From VGSG01 sp040756375 (GTDB lineage Bacteria > Desulfobacterota > Desulfomonilia > Desulfomonilales > Desulfomonilaceae), in the NCBI GenBank assembly GCA_040756375.1, contig JBFLZC010000006.1, forward strand, positions 62,001 to 126,000: 64,000 nt of DNA. Reading direction: 5' to 3'. The translations under genes were made by a program, and so were the position numbers. How positions within the stretch are numbered: position 1 is the first letter of the stretch; the number at the start of each line of letters is the position of its first letter. This document shows positions 9,038 through 17,896 of this stretch, one piece after another. The notes below the pieces were generated by a model. That model did not search any database, was not told the origin of the DNA, and saw only the letters and a list, made by a program, of their open reading frames with translations.

Positions 9038-9046
9038 CTCCCGCTT

Positions 9047-9111
9047 GAATTCGGGGGAGACTGTACCTCGTTTTCCCGATTCTCAGAATGAGGTATGGTG
9101 TCCCCCGAATT
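9047..9111. repeat. REP-like hairpin element
   Basis: Inverted arms AATTCGGGGGA (9048-9058) and TCCCCCGAATT (9101-9111) enclose a second imperfect pair (GTACCTC with GAGGTAT). The structure resembles palindromes that associate with IS200-type Y1 transposases, although no such transposase is present here. Confidence 0.6.
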
Positions 9112-9136
9112 GTAACGTGAGGAGGTTGGGTTTCGT

Positions 9137-9475
9137 ATGGCTCCCGCTGAACATGGTTGTTTGTTCTGTGATATCGTGCAGGGAAGAAAACCGGCTGACA
9201 TGGTCTATTCGGATGAGCACGTGGTCGCGTTCTGGGACATCCGACCTGCTCGACCCATACATATTCTTATAGTGCCACGCGAGCATATCGCGACATTGAA
9301 TGATGTTCCGGAAGACAATCATATCCTGTCGCATATAGGGCAGGCTGCGGTTAAGGTTGCACAGAAGTTTGGCGTGGCGGATGCGGGTTATCGTATATTC
9401 GTCAATGTGAATAGAGGGGGAGGACAGGTCATATTTCACCTGCACACACACCTGGTCGCGGATAAGCCGGGTTAG
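9137..9475 (+). CDS. HIT-family nucleotide hydrolase, copy 1
   Basis: This 112-residue protein is a complete HIT domain: N-terminal CLFCDIVQG, central HILIVPREHI, and the histidine triad in QVIFHLHTHLVA. Such proteins hydrolyse purine nucleoside phosphoramidates or related dinucleotides through a histidine nucleophile. The usual C-terminal GRDMGWPPG extension is absent, as in some short forms. It is followed about 350 bases later by a second HIT gene on the same strand with the same N-terminal pattern, so the pair looks like a local duplication separated by a hairpin repeat. Confidence 0.9.
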   Translation: MAPAEHGCLFCDIVQGRKPADMVYSDEHVVAFWDIRPARPIHILIVPREHIATLNDVPEDNHILSHIGQAAVKVAQKFGVADAGYRIFVNVNRGGGQVIFHLHTHLVADKPG

Positions 9476-9500
9476 AAGGCGTTGTAGGACCGAGTAGAAT

Positions 9501-9600
9501 TTGGAAGAGTTGCCGGAGAGGCCCCTTTTTGTGTAAAAAGGGGCCTCCCCGGACCCCTCCACCAAAAACTCCCGGCTTCTGCAAGCGCTTCCAGCGCTTG
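9501..9600. repeat. Family A hairpin repeat, copy 1
   Basis: The core stem is GGAGAGGCCCCTTTTT (9515-9530) and AAAAAGGGGCCTCCCC (9535-9550) around a GTGT loop. An outer palindrome (CAAGCGCTTCCAGCGCTTG) lies at 9582-9600. Related copies lie at 17775, 20218 and 27303. Because the T and A runs sit inside the stem, it is not a typical terminator. Confidence 0.75.
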
Positions 9601-9821
9601 CGAGGCAGAAAGATCCCCCTCTACTGTGGGGCGGACTTTCCAGTCCGCCAAGACTGGCAGGCGAAAATGCCTGGCCCACACGAGGAAAGGCCGCAGCGAG
9701 CTCGGGGACCGGAAACGTAGCGTCATATGAGCGTCTATCTGAGCAAGAGTGGATCTGAAAGAGCGTTTCCGGCAACCCCTCGGAAGGCGCAAGGTCTTTA
9801 CTCCTAGCACCGAGCCGTATC
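9601..9821. other. Intergenic between the two HIT genes
   Basis: Contains a short palindrome of family C character (9636-9680: fragments around CTTTCCAGTCCGCC and GGCAGGCGAAAATGCCTGGCCC). No gene seen. Confidence 0.4.
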
Positions 9822-10223
9822 ATGACTGACTGCTTGTTCTGCAAAATCATCTCGGGGGAAATTCCGTCACGAATCATGTACGAGGACGATCAGGTGGTCG
9901 CGTTCTGGGATGCCCATCCCACGGCTCCCACACACATACTCATTGTGCCTCGCAAGCATGTCCCCACCCTGAACGATCTTGAAGAAGGCGATCCGATCCT
10001 CTGTCACATGGCCGAAGTGGCAAAGAAAATCGCATCAAACCTTGACGCTGCCCGAAACGGCTATCGCTTTTTCATCAATGTGGGCCGAGAAGGCGGCCAG
10101 GTTATCTTTCACCTTCATGCGCACCTCATGGCGGGCAACGACTTCGGCATGACGATCATCAAATTCGCCATCGCCGTGAACATATTACTGCGAAAGATCA
10201 AGAAGTGGATTTTCGGGAAGTAG
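9822..10223 (+). CDS. HIT-family protein, copy 2, with hydrophobic C-terminal tail
   Basis: This 133-residue protein repeats the HIT pattern (CLFCKIISG, HILIVPRKHV, QVIFHLHAHLMAG). Beyond the triad it carries about 30 extra residues (FGMTIIKFAIAVNILLRKIKK) that form a hydrophobic stretch bounded by lysines. That tail is unusual for the family and could anchor the enzyme to the membrane or pair with a partner; this is inference. It starts at ATG 9822, 11 residues before the histidine-free N-terminal motif ends, the normal length for HIT proteins. It is a paralogue of the gene at 9137. Confidence 0.88.
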   Translation: MTDCLFCKIISGEIPSRIMYEDDQVVAFWDAHPTAPTHILIVPRKHVPTLNDLEEGDPILCHMAEVAKKIASNLDAARNGYRFFINVGREGGQVIFHLHAHLMAGNDFGMTIIKFAIAVNILLRKIKKWIFGK

Positions 10224-10294
10224 AGGGAATTAAGGAAGGCTGTAACAATATCCTGATTTCTCTTCGGTTTCCCCAGACGCGGAGCCTTTCCGTA

Positions 10295-11116
10295 TCATTT
10301 CCATAGGTTAGTGATCACGCCGACGGCCAGCCCTGCAATGACACTTATGACAAAAGCTATACCCACACCCCAGACGATGTTTCCTCTCATACGTTTTCGC
10401 CGTTCGTATTTTTCTTTTTGAGCCCCAAACAGGAATAGGTTCGCGGGAAAGAAGAAGGGTAGGCTTCGATTGAAGTAATCGGTTGCTATACTCGCCAGCA
10501 GTATCGGGACGCCAATCAGAAATATAAGTGTGCCAAGGTGGAGTTTGTCTCTTGATACCGAACGCTCCACAAGGAAATCTAGTTTCTCGCGTAACTCCGT
10601 TGACGACAAGACCGCCTTCACGTCTCGTTCTGGTTGCACGTACCAGGAATATCCCCAGAAGGCTGCTCCCATTAGGGCCATTACTATGACGATCATGAAA
10701 GCAATCGAAGCAGCTGCGCGCATGCCCTCTGATATAGTCCAGCAAACATTGACCTCGTTCTTTAGATACTCACGAAGATCGCTGAAAAGAAGGTAGACTC
10801 GGTCGCGGTCCTGACCAACCAATCTTGCCGTTGAGCCTTTGTCGAAAAACGCCAATTTGAGGTCCAGATCGTCCTCATGCTCGACTCGAATCTCAAGTCT
10901 CGTGATTCTCCGCCAGTCGGCGTTATCTTCACTGATCACATCCTCTATACGATCGGTCTCATACGTATAAGAATCTGCCTTGAAGACTAAGAACATCGCC
11001 GAGACATGGGGATCAGCTTTTGACGCCCGTCGATTTATTATGTCCACGATCCTGCGTAACCGCTCTTCATCCAAGAGAAACCCTTTTTCAAATTGGTGCT
11101 CGATATATGCCGACAT
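10295..11116 (-). CDS. Membrane protein of unknown function
   Basis: The protein has 273 residues. The N-terminal 130 residues are soluble and charged. Three membrane segments follow, roughly at 134-155 (AASIAFMIVIVMALMGAAFW), 195-215 (LGTLIFLIGVPILLASIA) and 248-270 (VWGVGIAFVISVIAGLAVG). Its cytosolic N-terminal part carries many acidic residues and a Tyr/Asp-rich patch. I do not recognise the family. It may be monocistronic; the next minus-strand gene upstream begins 275 bases away with no obvious link. Confidence 0.55.
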   Translation of the reverse strand: MSAYIEHQFEKGFLLDEERLRRIVDIINRRASKADPHVSAMFLVFKADSYTYETDRIEDVISEDNADWRRITRLEIRVEHEDDLDLKLAFFDKGSTARLVGQDRDRVYLLFSDLREYLKNEVNVCWTISEGMRAAASIAFMIVIVMALMGAAFWGYSWYVQPERDVKAVLSSTELREKLDFLVERSVSRDKLHLGTLIFLIGVPILLASIATDYFNRSLPFFFPANLFLFGAQKEKYERRKRMRGNIVWGVGIAFVISVIAGLAVGVITNLWK

Positions 11117-11390
11117 CAGTCACCTCGCTCTCATGCCAAGCCAAAACCCTAGTGCAGCTCCTCCCCTCCCGCTTTTATGACCTATGGATCTCGTATGACC
11201 AAACCAGCGCAATGCGGCAGACGTATGAAAGGTTAAGCACGCATCGGCCAAGCAGTTGAGAGGCTGGAACCCCTTATCCGCCCCTTCGGGAGCCGCGGCA
11301 ATTGGCCCGCTAGGCACAGCAGTCTGAGATGTACGAATGCGGAACATCCGCGGTCGACTCCTACTAGGAAATGCAGCCTATGGTGCTTCG

Positions 11391-12059
11391 TTAGTCGTCG
11401 CTTATGGTGTTGGATTTCTCCTCAAGAATTCGGACGCCTATAAGCTTCTCACTTTCGATCAGGAAAATGAATGTCTCCTGGCGCTCGTCCACCCAGCGAA
11501 CGAGCCTTCGAATTTCAGATTCCGAGTATCCACACTCTTGCACCAGCTTGACAAACTCCCGCGCATTCTCAATCCTTAATCGCTCGTTCTTGAGTTCCCG
11601 TTTTTCGTTATCGAGGTTCCGTTGACGTCGTCCGAGCCAGTGTTCGATGAGTTTGAGAATAAAGTCTTTGACATGCCCAACGGCCTCACCAACGCCAATC
11701 AGATCGGAAAAGCCCTCCGAGCCATAGTTGATGCGTAATATCTCCAATTCTTCTTGTGGATAGAGGTAGCTAGCCAGACGCGACAAGGCTTCAGGATCAC
11801 TTGGGATTGCCGGCATCCAGGGCATGAGAAGTGGCAGCATAGAGGAATCGATTACTCGCCTCCGCCACCTTTTCCGGAAAGGGGGAAAGTGCCAGAACTC
11901 TACCCAGAACCTCTCCGTGTCCTTCCAGTCCTCGGTGATAATGCCGAGGACCACGCTGAGATTGTACAGATCGCGCGTATGTTCCAGACAGAGGGCCATG
12001 TCTCGCACTGTCCACCGCCCCCCGATCTCAAGGTGTAGCGTCTTGATTCGTTCGTCCAT
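11391..12059 (-). CDS. Uncharacterised helical protein
   Basis: This 222-residue soluble protein opens with LHLEIGGRWTVRDMALCLEHTRDLYNL, a pattern seen in uncharacterised proteins. A central Trp/Phe-rich segment (WVEFWHFPPF) and a C-terminal coiled-coil-like region (about 140-190, RRQRNLDNEKRELKNERLRI) follow. It has no catalytic motif or membrane segment. Context does not inform function: neighbours are a membrane protein and a decayed hicB, both on the same strand but separated by non-coding sequence. Confidence 0.5.
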   Translation of the reverse strand: MDERIKTLHLEIGGRWTVRDMALCLEHTRDLYNLSVVLGIITEDWKDTERFWVEFWHFPPFRKRWRRRVIDSSMLPLLMPWMPAIPSDPEALSRLASYLYPQEELEILRINYGSEGFSDLIGVGEAVGHVKDFILKLIEHWLGRRQRNLDNEKRELKNERLRIENAREFVKLVQECGYSESEIRRLVRWVDERQETFIFLIESEKLIGVRILEEKSNTISDD

Positions 12060-12129
12060 AACCCTACCCCCTTAACTGAAACAGTACATGAAGTCTGTGA
12101 GGCAGTTTGGAAGATTGTTCCCGTTCTCT

Positions 12130-12312
12130 TCACTTCAACCTACATGTCCGCGGCTTCTCCAATTTCCCATGATGAAACAGTTTCAAAGAAGAGTCCAAAG
12201 CCTCGTGCATTTTTTTCCGCGTTTCATCAACCGTGTTGCCCTGGCTCACTATATCGAACTCGGGACATGATGCGACGTGTCCATCTCCTCCTCTTTCGAT
12301 AATCGTGGTCAA
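12130..12312 (-). pseudogene. Decayed HicB-like antitoxin, no partner
   Basis: The reading frame (60 residues, TTIIERGGDGHVASCPEFDI onward) matches the N-terminal HicB domain and is closely similar to the intact HicB at 15657-15878. Where the intact copy starts with an ATG, this copy has GGG at the corresponding codon, so only a TTG remains. The C-terminus diverges after 45 residues, the operator palindrome upstream of the good copy is missing, and no hicA follows. These points suggest a decayed paralogue rather than an active antitoxin. Confidence 0.65.
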
Positions 12313-12410
12313 ACGCCTCCCCCTCTGGATTCTCCGAATTTAAGCCGGCCGCCAAAATACCTGACCATAGCCAGCACACAAGCCAAGTAACCAGTCGCAG
12401 TCTGGTACTG

Positions 12411-12464
12411 GTGGGACAGGCATCTTGCCTGTCCGGCAGTGACGGGCAAGATGCCCGTCCCACC
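12411..12464. repeat. Family C palindrome
   Basis: Arms around GTGGGACAGGCATCTTGCC and its inverse GGGCAAGATGCCCGTCCCAC. Related copies lie at 32626, 43261, 59877 and, more weakly, 55993. Intergenic. Confidence 0.7.
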
Positions 12465-13331
12465 GAAGCCACGACCCTTGTTGGGCACCCGTTTTCAGCA
12501 AACGCCGTGAACGGCCTCCAAAGGTAGGCCCCAACATCCGCCCCAGCACCCTGTGCATTTCCCCACGGACAAGATCATAACCGTGGGCCGCGTCATGGTC
12601 AAAGCATTTAACAACCAAGGCAAGCACCAGGTTGGGAAACAACTGCACAATTCTTCTATACAGCCGTGCAATGGAAATGAGCCATGCTTAGGTAGAGGCA
12701 GACCTGCGCGTCTGCCCAAGCCTATCCAGGGCGCACGCGCAGGTGCGCGCTGTACAGAAAAGGACACAACGAATAGAGGCCAACTCCAATGCTTCGGTAT
12801 ATAGCTCCACCAACAAGTGGTAGGTTTAGCGGTTCAAAAGATGTAATCGCAAAAGGAGCGCGCTCTAACGTTTTTCCCCTGAAGGGGAAATCCTTGAGTA
12901 GTCCCGCGGGACGCGGGATGAAACCCGTGGAAGGGAGCGCCAACAGAATTATCTCCTTTCGGCCCTGGCGGGGCCGTCCTCTGCGGATTTTGTCGCGGGA
13001 TTGTAAGGGCACCCTCTTGGGGATGCCATCCCGCGCGACGCGGTACTGCTCACAATATACCCGTTTGCGAATCATTGCCGTTTCGGAGGGCCCCTTCAGG
13101 GCCCGTTGTCGGGAGCTAGGAGTAACCCTTATCCACGGGCTTACGCCCGTGGCTATTCTTGGTCCGCCCCTTTGGGGCTGCTACCACCATCATCGCTCCA
13201 GTGACCGACGAGTTACAAGACACAGTGTTTTCCTCTTCAGCCTATTTTGGACAGATGTTATAAGACAAACGTCCGGCAGTTTCGTCCGGAGATAAGACCC
13301 CTGACACTTCAATTGCCTGGAGCCCTGCATC
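12465..13331. other. Long intergenic stretch with assorted palindromes
   Basis: Nearly 870 bases without a credible gene. It contains small inverted repeats near 12696-12755 (GGCAGACCTGCGCGTCTGCC type), 12868-12888 (CCCCTGAAGGGG) and 13126-13155 (CCACGGGCTTACGCCCGTGG). Open frames here lack ribosome binding sites and have no recognisable protein pattern. Confidence 0.5.
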
Positions 13332-15416
13332 ATGTCGCCTCCTCCGGCAATGGGACAAGGTAACCTATCGCCATCGCGCCTGTGGAGTCGCGTTGCGCTG
13401 CTCGCCTTACTCTTGTTGAGCCTCGCACTGCGTTTGTGGCGCCTGACGCAGAATGGGTGGGGTAACGAATATTACACCGCGGGCGTTCGGAGCATGACGG
13501 CCAGTTGGAGCAATTTCCTTTACTGTTCCTTCGACCCCGCCGGTTTCGTCTCCGTGGATAAGCCGCCGGTCGCGCTGTGGATTCAGGCCGCGAGCGTCAA
13601 GTTGTTCGGATTTCATGGCTTAAGCCTTCTTGTGCCCCAGGTCCTGGAAGGCCTGGCCGCGGTATGGGTCCTTTACCATCTCGTCCAGCGCCGCTTCGGA
13701 GCACGGGCCGGTTTGCTGGCCGCGCTATTCCTTGCAATCACGCCCGTAAGCGTAGCAATCGACCGCTCGAACAACACGGATAGCTGCCTCGTGCTGGTGC
13801 TGCTCCTGGCGGCATGGGCGCTGATCCGCGCCGCAGAAGAAGGCCGCAGGCGGCTCCTGCTGTTTTCTATGGCCCTGATTGGCATCGGGTTCAATGTGAA
13901 GATGCTCGCGGCATTCGTGATCCTGCCGGCTTTTGTGCTGGTTTACTTCCTGGCCGCTCCTGTCTCCTTGCGACGCCGCTTCGTGGACCTGGCTATCTCA
14001 GGGGTCGTTCTGGCCGCGGTCTCCCTGGCTTGGGTGCTCGCGTACGACCTTACGCCGCCAGAGCGCCGGCCGTTCGTCGGTACTAGCAAGAATAACTCTA
14101 TGCTGGAACTGGCGCTCGGGCACAACGCGGTCGGACGGTTCGTATCGCCGCTGAAACCGTCTGAGACCGGGAAAGACAAAGCCACGCCTGGGCAGACTAC
14201 CGTGGCAGACTTTCAACCGGCCGGCGGAACAGAAACTTCCTCCTTGGCGGCCACTCGGACCCGCTGGGCCAGGCTCTTTGTTCAGGCTCCGGCCGGACCT
14301 GCGCGACTTGTTGATGGCCGATTAGCCGCACAGTTCGCATGGCTGGTTCCCTTGGCGCTGATGGGGCTCGTGCTGACCGCGTTTCGGGCTCGGCTCCGTA
14401 TACCACTGACTCGGGAACAAGTTTCGCTGCTTCTCTGGTTCTGCTGGGCGGTCAGCTATGGTGTCGTCTACACCTATGCAGGCGGCATCATGCATTTGTA
14501 TTACTTGGCTACCTTGGCTCCACCTCTGGCTGCTCTGGCCGGCATCGGCGTGGTCAGCCTGTGGGACCGGTACCTTCAGAAGGGTTGGAGCGCTGTCTTA
14601 CTCCCCGCTACGTTGCTCGTGACCGCGGCGTGGCAGTTATATATCGAAGCGAGCGCGCTCGGTTGGAAGCTTGACACAACCCTGAATCCGATTGCTGCGT
14701 TCACATCTTTGAGGGAACGGCCGTCCGATTGGCTCACATGGCTCCACGCGACGCTCATCACCGGGACCTTGGTTGCATCTGGTGCCTTGTTTGCTCTACT
14801 GCTTGGAGGGCCTCGCAGCGAGACGGGTCGGCTTCGGGCTGCAAGCGCACTAGTGGTGGGACTCGCAGCGCTTTTGGCGCTCCCTTTCGTGTGGGCCCTG
14901 AGCAGCGTGCTTGCCCCGAGCAGCGGGTACCTCCCTTCTGCGGATCTGGCGCGACTTGTTACCACGGACGGCGGTCCCATAGCGAATTATCGGAATTGGT
15001 TCGGGTATTTCTCGAGCGACACCAGGTTGTCTGCCTTTCTGAAAGCTAATCGCGGAAACGAGCGGTATCTGCTGGCCACGTCGAGCGTGCGGCTGGCCGC
15101 ACCCCTTATCATTAATACCGGCGAACCTATAATGGCGATCGGTGGATTTGATGGTTTGGATCCCATTTTGAGCCCGGAGAAAATGGCGCGGATGGTCGAA
15201 GCGAATCAGATCCGCTTCGTGATGCTGGGCGACTTGTCCACCATCAGCCGCAGGCTCGGTGCTGAGGCCGCGTTAAGGCCAATCGCTGACTGGGTTCGAG
15301 CCAACGGAAAGCATGTCGATCCGACCCTGTGGCGCAGATACAGGGGTGGGAGAACCAGGCTGGAGCTTTATGATCTCCGGCCCGACACCGGCCTTGTTCC
15401 CGTTCCGTCGAGATAA
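13332..15416 (+). CDS. Membrane glycosyltransferase, GT39/ArnT-like
   Basis: This 694-residue polytopic protein starts with a hydrophobic segment followed by a GT39/PMT-like first loop (LRLWRLTQNGWGNEYYTAGVR, then FVSVDKPPVALWIQ). It has about a dozen membrane segments and a C-terminal periplasmic domain (from about 530) with LLATSSVRLAAPLI and MAIGGFDGLDP. Enzymes of this family transfer a sugar from a polyprenyl phosphate to protein, lipid A or another acceptor outside the membrane. The acidic residue expected in the first loop may be the Glu of GNEYY or the Asp of VDKPP. Acceptor and sugar cannot be read from the sequence. It is not in an operon. Confidence 0.8.
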   Translation: MSPPPAMGQGNLSPSRLWSRVALLALLLLSLALRLWRLTQNGWGNEYYTAGVRSMTASWSNFLYCSFDPAGFVSVDKPPVALWIQAASVKLFGFHGLSLLVPQVLEGLAAVWVLYHLVQRRFGARAGLLAALFLAITPVSVAIDRSNNTDSCLVLVLLLAAWALIRAAEEGRRRLLLFSMALIGIGFNVKMLAAFVILPAFVLVYFLAAPVSLRRRFVDLAISGVVLAAVSLAWVLAYDLTPPERRPFVGTSKNNSMLELALGHNAVGRFVSPLKPSETGKDKATPGQTTVADFQPAGGTETSSLAATRTRWARLFVQAPAGPARLVDGRLAAQFAWLVPLALMGLVLTAFRARLRIPLTREQVSLLLWFCWAVSYGVVYTYAGGIMHLYYLATLAPPLAALAGIGVVSLWDRYLQKGWSAVLLPATLLVTAAWQLYIEASALGWKLDTTLNPIAAFTSLRERPSDWLTWLHATLITGTLVASGALFALLLGGPRSETGRLRAASALVVGLAALLALPFVWALSSVLAPSSGYLPSADLARLVTTDGGPIANYRNWFGYFSSDTRLSAFLKANRGNERYLLATSSVRLAAPLIINTGEPIMAIGGFDGLDPILSPEKMARMVEANQIRFVMLGDLSTISRRLGAEAALRPIADWVRANGKHVDPTLWRRYRGGRTRLELYDLRPDTGLVPVPSR

Positions 15417-15445
15417 TCCGGGATTTCCTGGTACCCGAGCGGGCT

Positions 15446-15664
15446 TCACTCAAACGCCGTCCGTGGAATCCCTGACTGACGGATTATGGAGAGCAGCGTC
15501 CCCACGCGAAGCTCTGCATGGTCAGGAACAGGCACAGTAATCGTGGTTCCTGCCAGTTGCCGTTGCATCACAACATGGCTCCCCCGCCTCCTGACCTGGC
15601 TGAATCCGTGCTCGGCCAGTATGCCGCACACATCCTTACCGGAAAGAATCCGAAGCTTACCCAC
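15446..15664 (-). CDS. hicA: HicA mRNA-interferase toxin
   Basis: This 72-residue protein is a complete HicA double-stranded-RNA-binding-like domain, with the catalytic histidine in GSHVVM and the preceding GFSQVRRRGSH. HicA cleaves mRNA and is neutralised by HicB. Its start overlaps the end of hicB by 8 bases, so the order is antitoxin then toxin, the reverse of the most common arrangement. Expression is presumably set by the palindromic operator upstream of hicB. Confidence 0.9.
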   Translation of the reverse strand: MGKLRILSGKDVCGILAEHGFSQVRRRGSHVVMQRQLAGTTITVPVPDHAELRVGTLLSIIRQSGIPRTAFE

Positions 15665-15878
15665 CGGCTATCTCCAGCTGAGTAACGTATACCTCCTCGT
15701 GATACCTTTCCTCGATTTCCTGAGGTGAAGCGGTCTCGAAGAAGAGTTCGAGCGCCTCCTGCAGGTTGTTTCGGGCTTCATCGACCGTGCTGCCCTGGCT
15801 CGCTATGTCAAGTTCCGGGCAAAGTGCGACATATCCGTCGCCCTCTCTTTCGATAATCGCTGTCAAACGCCTGCTCAT
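15657..15878 (-). CDS. hicB: HicB antitoxin
   Basis: The protein has 73 residues, beginning MSRRLTAIIEREGDGYVAL, then CPELDIASQGSTVDEA, the typical HicB RNase-H-like partial fold that blocks HicA. ATG 15878 is chosen over the longer frame because the domain begins there and the operator lies just upstream. No separate DNA-binding C-terminus is evident in this short form, so repression may need the complex. It is translationally coupled to hicA. Confidence 0.9.
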   Translation of the reverse strand: MSRRLTAIIEREGDGYVALCPELDIASQGSTVDEARNNLQEALELFFETASPQEIEERYHEEVYVTQLEIAGG

Positions 15879-15891
15879 ATGATTTCTCCGA

Positions 15892-15910
15892 TTCACATGG
15901 CCAATGTGAA
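15892..15910. promoter_or_regulatory. Palindrome upstream of hicBA, probable operator
   Basis: TTCACAT, five bases, ATGTGAA: a perfect 7-base inverted repeat 13 bases before the hicB start. Its position fits autoregulation of a toxin-antitoxin operon. The decayed hicB at 12130 lacks it. Confidence 0.6.
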
Positions 15911-16238
15911 GTTCCCAAGAACCACCTCCGCGACTCACGCTCACCCATAGACTGATCATAGCCCTCGCCTGGCTCTTGGTCAAAATAATTCCCTGGAGGA
16001 CGCGGTTACAAGCAAATCGCAAAATCGTGGTTGACACGGGCCCGGATGTGAACTACCCTAAAATACAGGAGAAAAGGATGTGCTGGGGCACACACGGGTT
16101 TGGGTGCGCATCGGCAACGAATTCCGAGATCAGGCATTTGCTTCTTCTGGGCCCGCCAGACGCTCTGACTTACTTCGCGGGTTTCTTGGTCTGTGTCCAA
16201 AGGTAATTTAGGGCTAATTGCCTATTAGGAATCGTCCC
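15911..16238. other. Intergenic, no gene seen
   Basis: Upstream region of the 16239 gene and of hicBA. No convincing promoter or repeat beyond the hicBA operator. Confidence 0.4.
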
Positions 16239-17489
16239 ATGGCCGAATCTGAGAAGCGAAAAGTAAGCGCTCGGGAAATCCTACTGGATATGCGTTCCGG
16301 CATGAATGATGCCGAACTGAAGGAGAAGTATAGCCTATCCGACGCCTCGTTCGAATCGGTCATGCACAAACTGGGCGCAGCCGGTTTGCTCACCAAGGCA
16401 GAGCTACAAAAGAGGGCAAAGTCGGCGAAAGTTCTTGGAGAATCTTCGCAGCGAGAGGCAGAGGCAACCATGGCGCTGTGCCCTTCCTGCAATGCTGCCA
16501 TGCCCGCGGGAATACCTGAGTGCCCTACCTGCGGAGTCGTTTTTTCAAAGGTTTCGAGCCAACAAGCGCAAGATACGACCTTGCCGCTGATCATTCCTAT
16601 AGGTGAGACCAGATCATCGAATTGGTGGGTTTTGGCCGTAGCTTTGGTGCTCGTAGCGGGACTGGTGGGAGGCGTGGTGACGTTTTGGCCCAAAGATCGA
16701 TCGAAACAAGTATCGCGGGCTACATCGACCGATACAAAACCCGCCATTGTTGAAGAGACCGAGGCCGACACCGAGTCAGCGGAAGAGGCACCTGGGGAGG
16801 GCGCAAGAGAGCGTGCTGTGACTCCTAAGCCGCCGGAACAAGCCGGTGTTGTTCCTGGAGAAGCAATAGAGTTACAGTTTTCTGAAGAAGGCTTCCCGCT
16901 GGGGCTCTCTGTTTCTCAGAGCTCCGCTCTCCACTTGTTCGAAACACCAAGCGCAAACCAGAAGTTCCGAAAGCTACCCCTCCAAACCGGCGTGAAACGT
17001 TTTTATGACGAATTCAACATAGCCGGTCAGACATTCCTCGTACTCACCGAGGAATCCAATCCTCCCAAATTGTATCTGGATGCGAACCGAAACGGCGATC
17101 TAACTGACGATCCAGGACCGTTCATCGGTGAAGTCGCGGGTCTGGTTCCGAATCATTATACCCTGCAATTGCCTTACCCACAGGAAAGAGCTACTGCTCC
17201 GTACAAGATATGGCTTTTTCCGAGCCGGATGGGTGGTGTGCAGTTTTATCCGAAATGCCACTGGTATGGAGAGCTTCTGGTGCAGGGCCGCACCTATAAG
17301 GTGGTTCTCTTTGATGGTAATGCCGATGGCGACTACTCAAACGATCCGGTAATAATTGATATAGACAACGATGGTAAGGCCGGCGACTCAGAAAAATTGA
17401 AACCAGGCCAAAGTTGTACGATCGATGGTACCGCGGTCAAGCTGATTTCCATCGCCCCGAGCGGCCGCTGGGCCCGTTTTGAATTCTGA
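16239..17489 (+). CDS. Membrane-anchored protein with zinc ribbon and calcium-loop-like repeats
   Basis: The protein has 416 residues. An N-terminal helical region (about 10-60) resembles a small DNA-binding or dimerisation unit. A zinc ribbon follows (CPSCNAAMPAGIPECPTCG, about 83-101), then one membrane segment (WWVLAVALVLVAGLVGGVVTF, about 128-150), an acidic/Pro linker, and an extracytoplasmic domain. That domain has two loops resembling calcium-binding EF-hand or dockerin-like loops: DANRNGDLTDD near 283 and DGNADGDYSND with DIDNDGKAGD near 370-395. The layout suggests a cytosolic zinc domain signalling to, or from, a calcium-binding outer domain. The start at 16239 avoids a weak TTG at 16218. 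No homologue name is assigned. Confidence 0.6.
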   Translation: MAESEKRKVSAREILLDMRSGMNDAELKEKYSLSDASFESVMHKLGAAGLLTKAELQKRAKSAKVLGESSQREAEATMALCPSCNAAMPAGIPECPTCGVVFSKVSSQQAQDTTLPLIIPIGETRSSNWWVLAVALVLVAGLVGGVVTFWPKDRSKQVSRATSTDTKPAIVEETEADTESAEEAPGEGARERAVTPKPPEQAGVVPGEAIELQFSEEGFPLGLSVSQSSALHLFETPSANQKFRKLPLQTGVKRFYDEFNIAGQTFLVLTEESNPPKLYLDANRNGDLTDDPGPFIGEVAGLVPNHYTLQLPYPQERATAPYKIWLFPSRMGGVQFYPKCHWYGELLVQGRTYKVVLFDGNADGDYSNDPVIIDIDNDGKAGDSEKLKPGQSCTIDGTAVKLISIAPSGRWARFEF

Positions 17490-17774
17490 GACAATCCCGC
17501 TTCGGGAGAAGTCAAGTATGAGACGACGGACGAACTTTGTACAAATAGACTCTCGCCGCGTAATAGCATATGCCCAAAGTAATAACCCGTTGATTACCGG
17601 TCACCCCGGCGAACCCCGGATCGGCGTCCGGGGCAGGCCCCGGGGTCCAGAACATATCGAAGATACTGGATTCCTGCTTCCGCAGGAATGACGGAATCAT
17701 GCTGCCTCGAATCAAACAAGACTTTTCGTAATAAGCATGGTTGGCTGAAAACGCATCGGTATTGCGGGCTCCGA
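17490..17774. repeat. Intergenic region with a dispersed palindrome
   Basis: 17600-17693 carries a dispersed palindromic repeat (CACCCCGGCGAAC to CTTCCGCAGGAATGACGG); a fragment recurs near 23490. No gene seen. Confidence 0.5.
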
Positions 17775-17896
17775 CAAGCGCTGGAAGCGCTTGCAAAAGT
17801 GGGGAGTTTTTGGAAGAGCGGTCGGGGAGGACCCTTTTTGCATAAAAAGGGCCCTCCCCGACCGCTCTTCCAAATGGCTCTTGCTTTTGAAAGCTT
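17775..17896. repeat. Family A hairpin repeat, copy 2
   Basis: Outer palindrome CAAGCGCTGGAAGCGCTTG (17775-17793), then stem GGGGAGGACCCTTTTT (17824-17839) and AAAAAGGGCCCTCCCC (17844-17859) around GCAT. A flanking inverted segment (GGAAGAGCGGTC and GACCGCTCTTCC) extends the structure. Confidence 0.75.
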
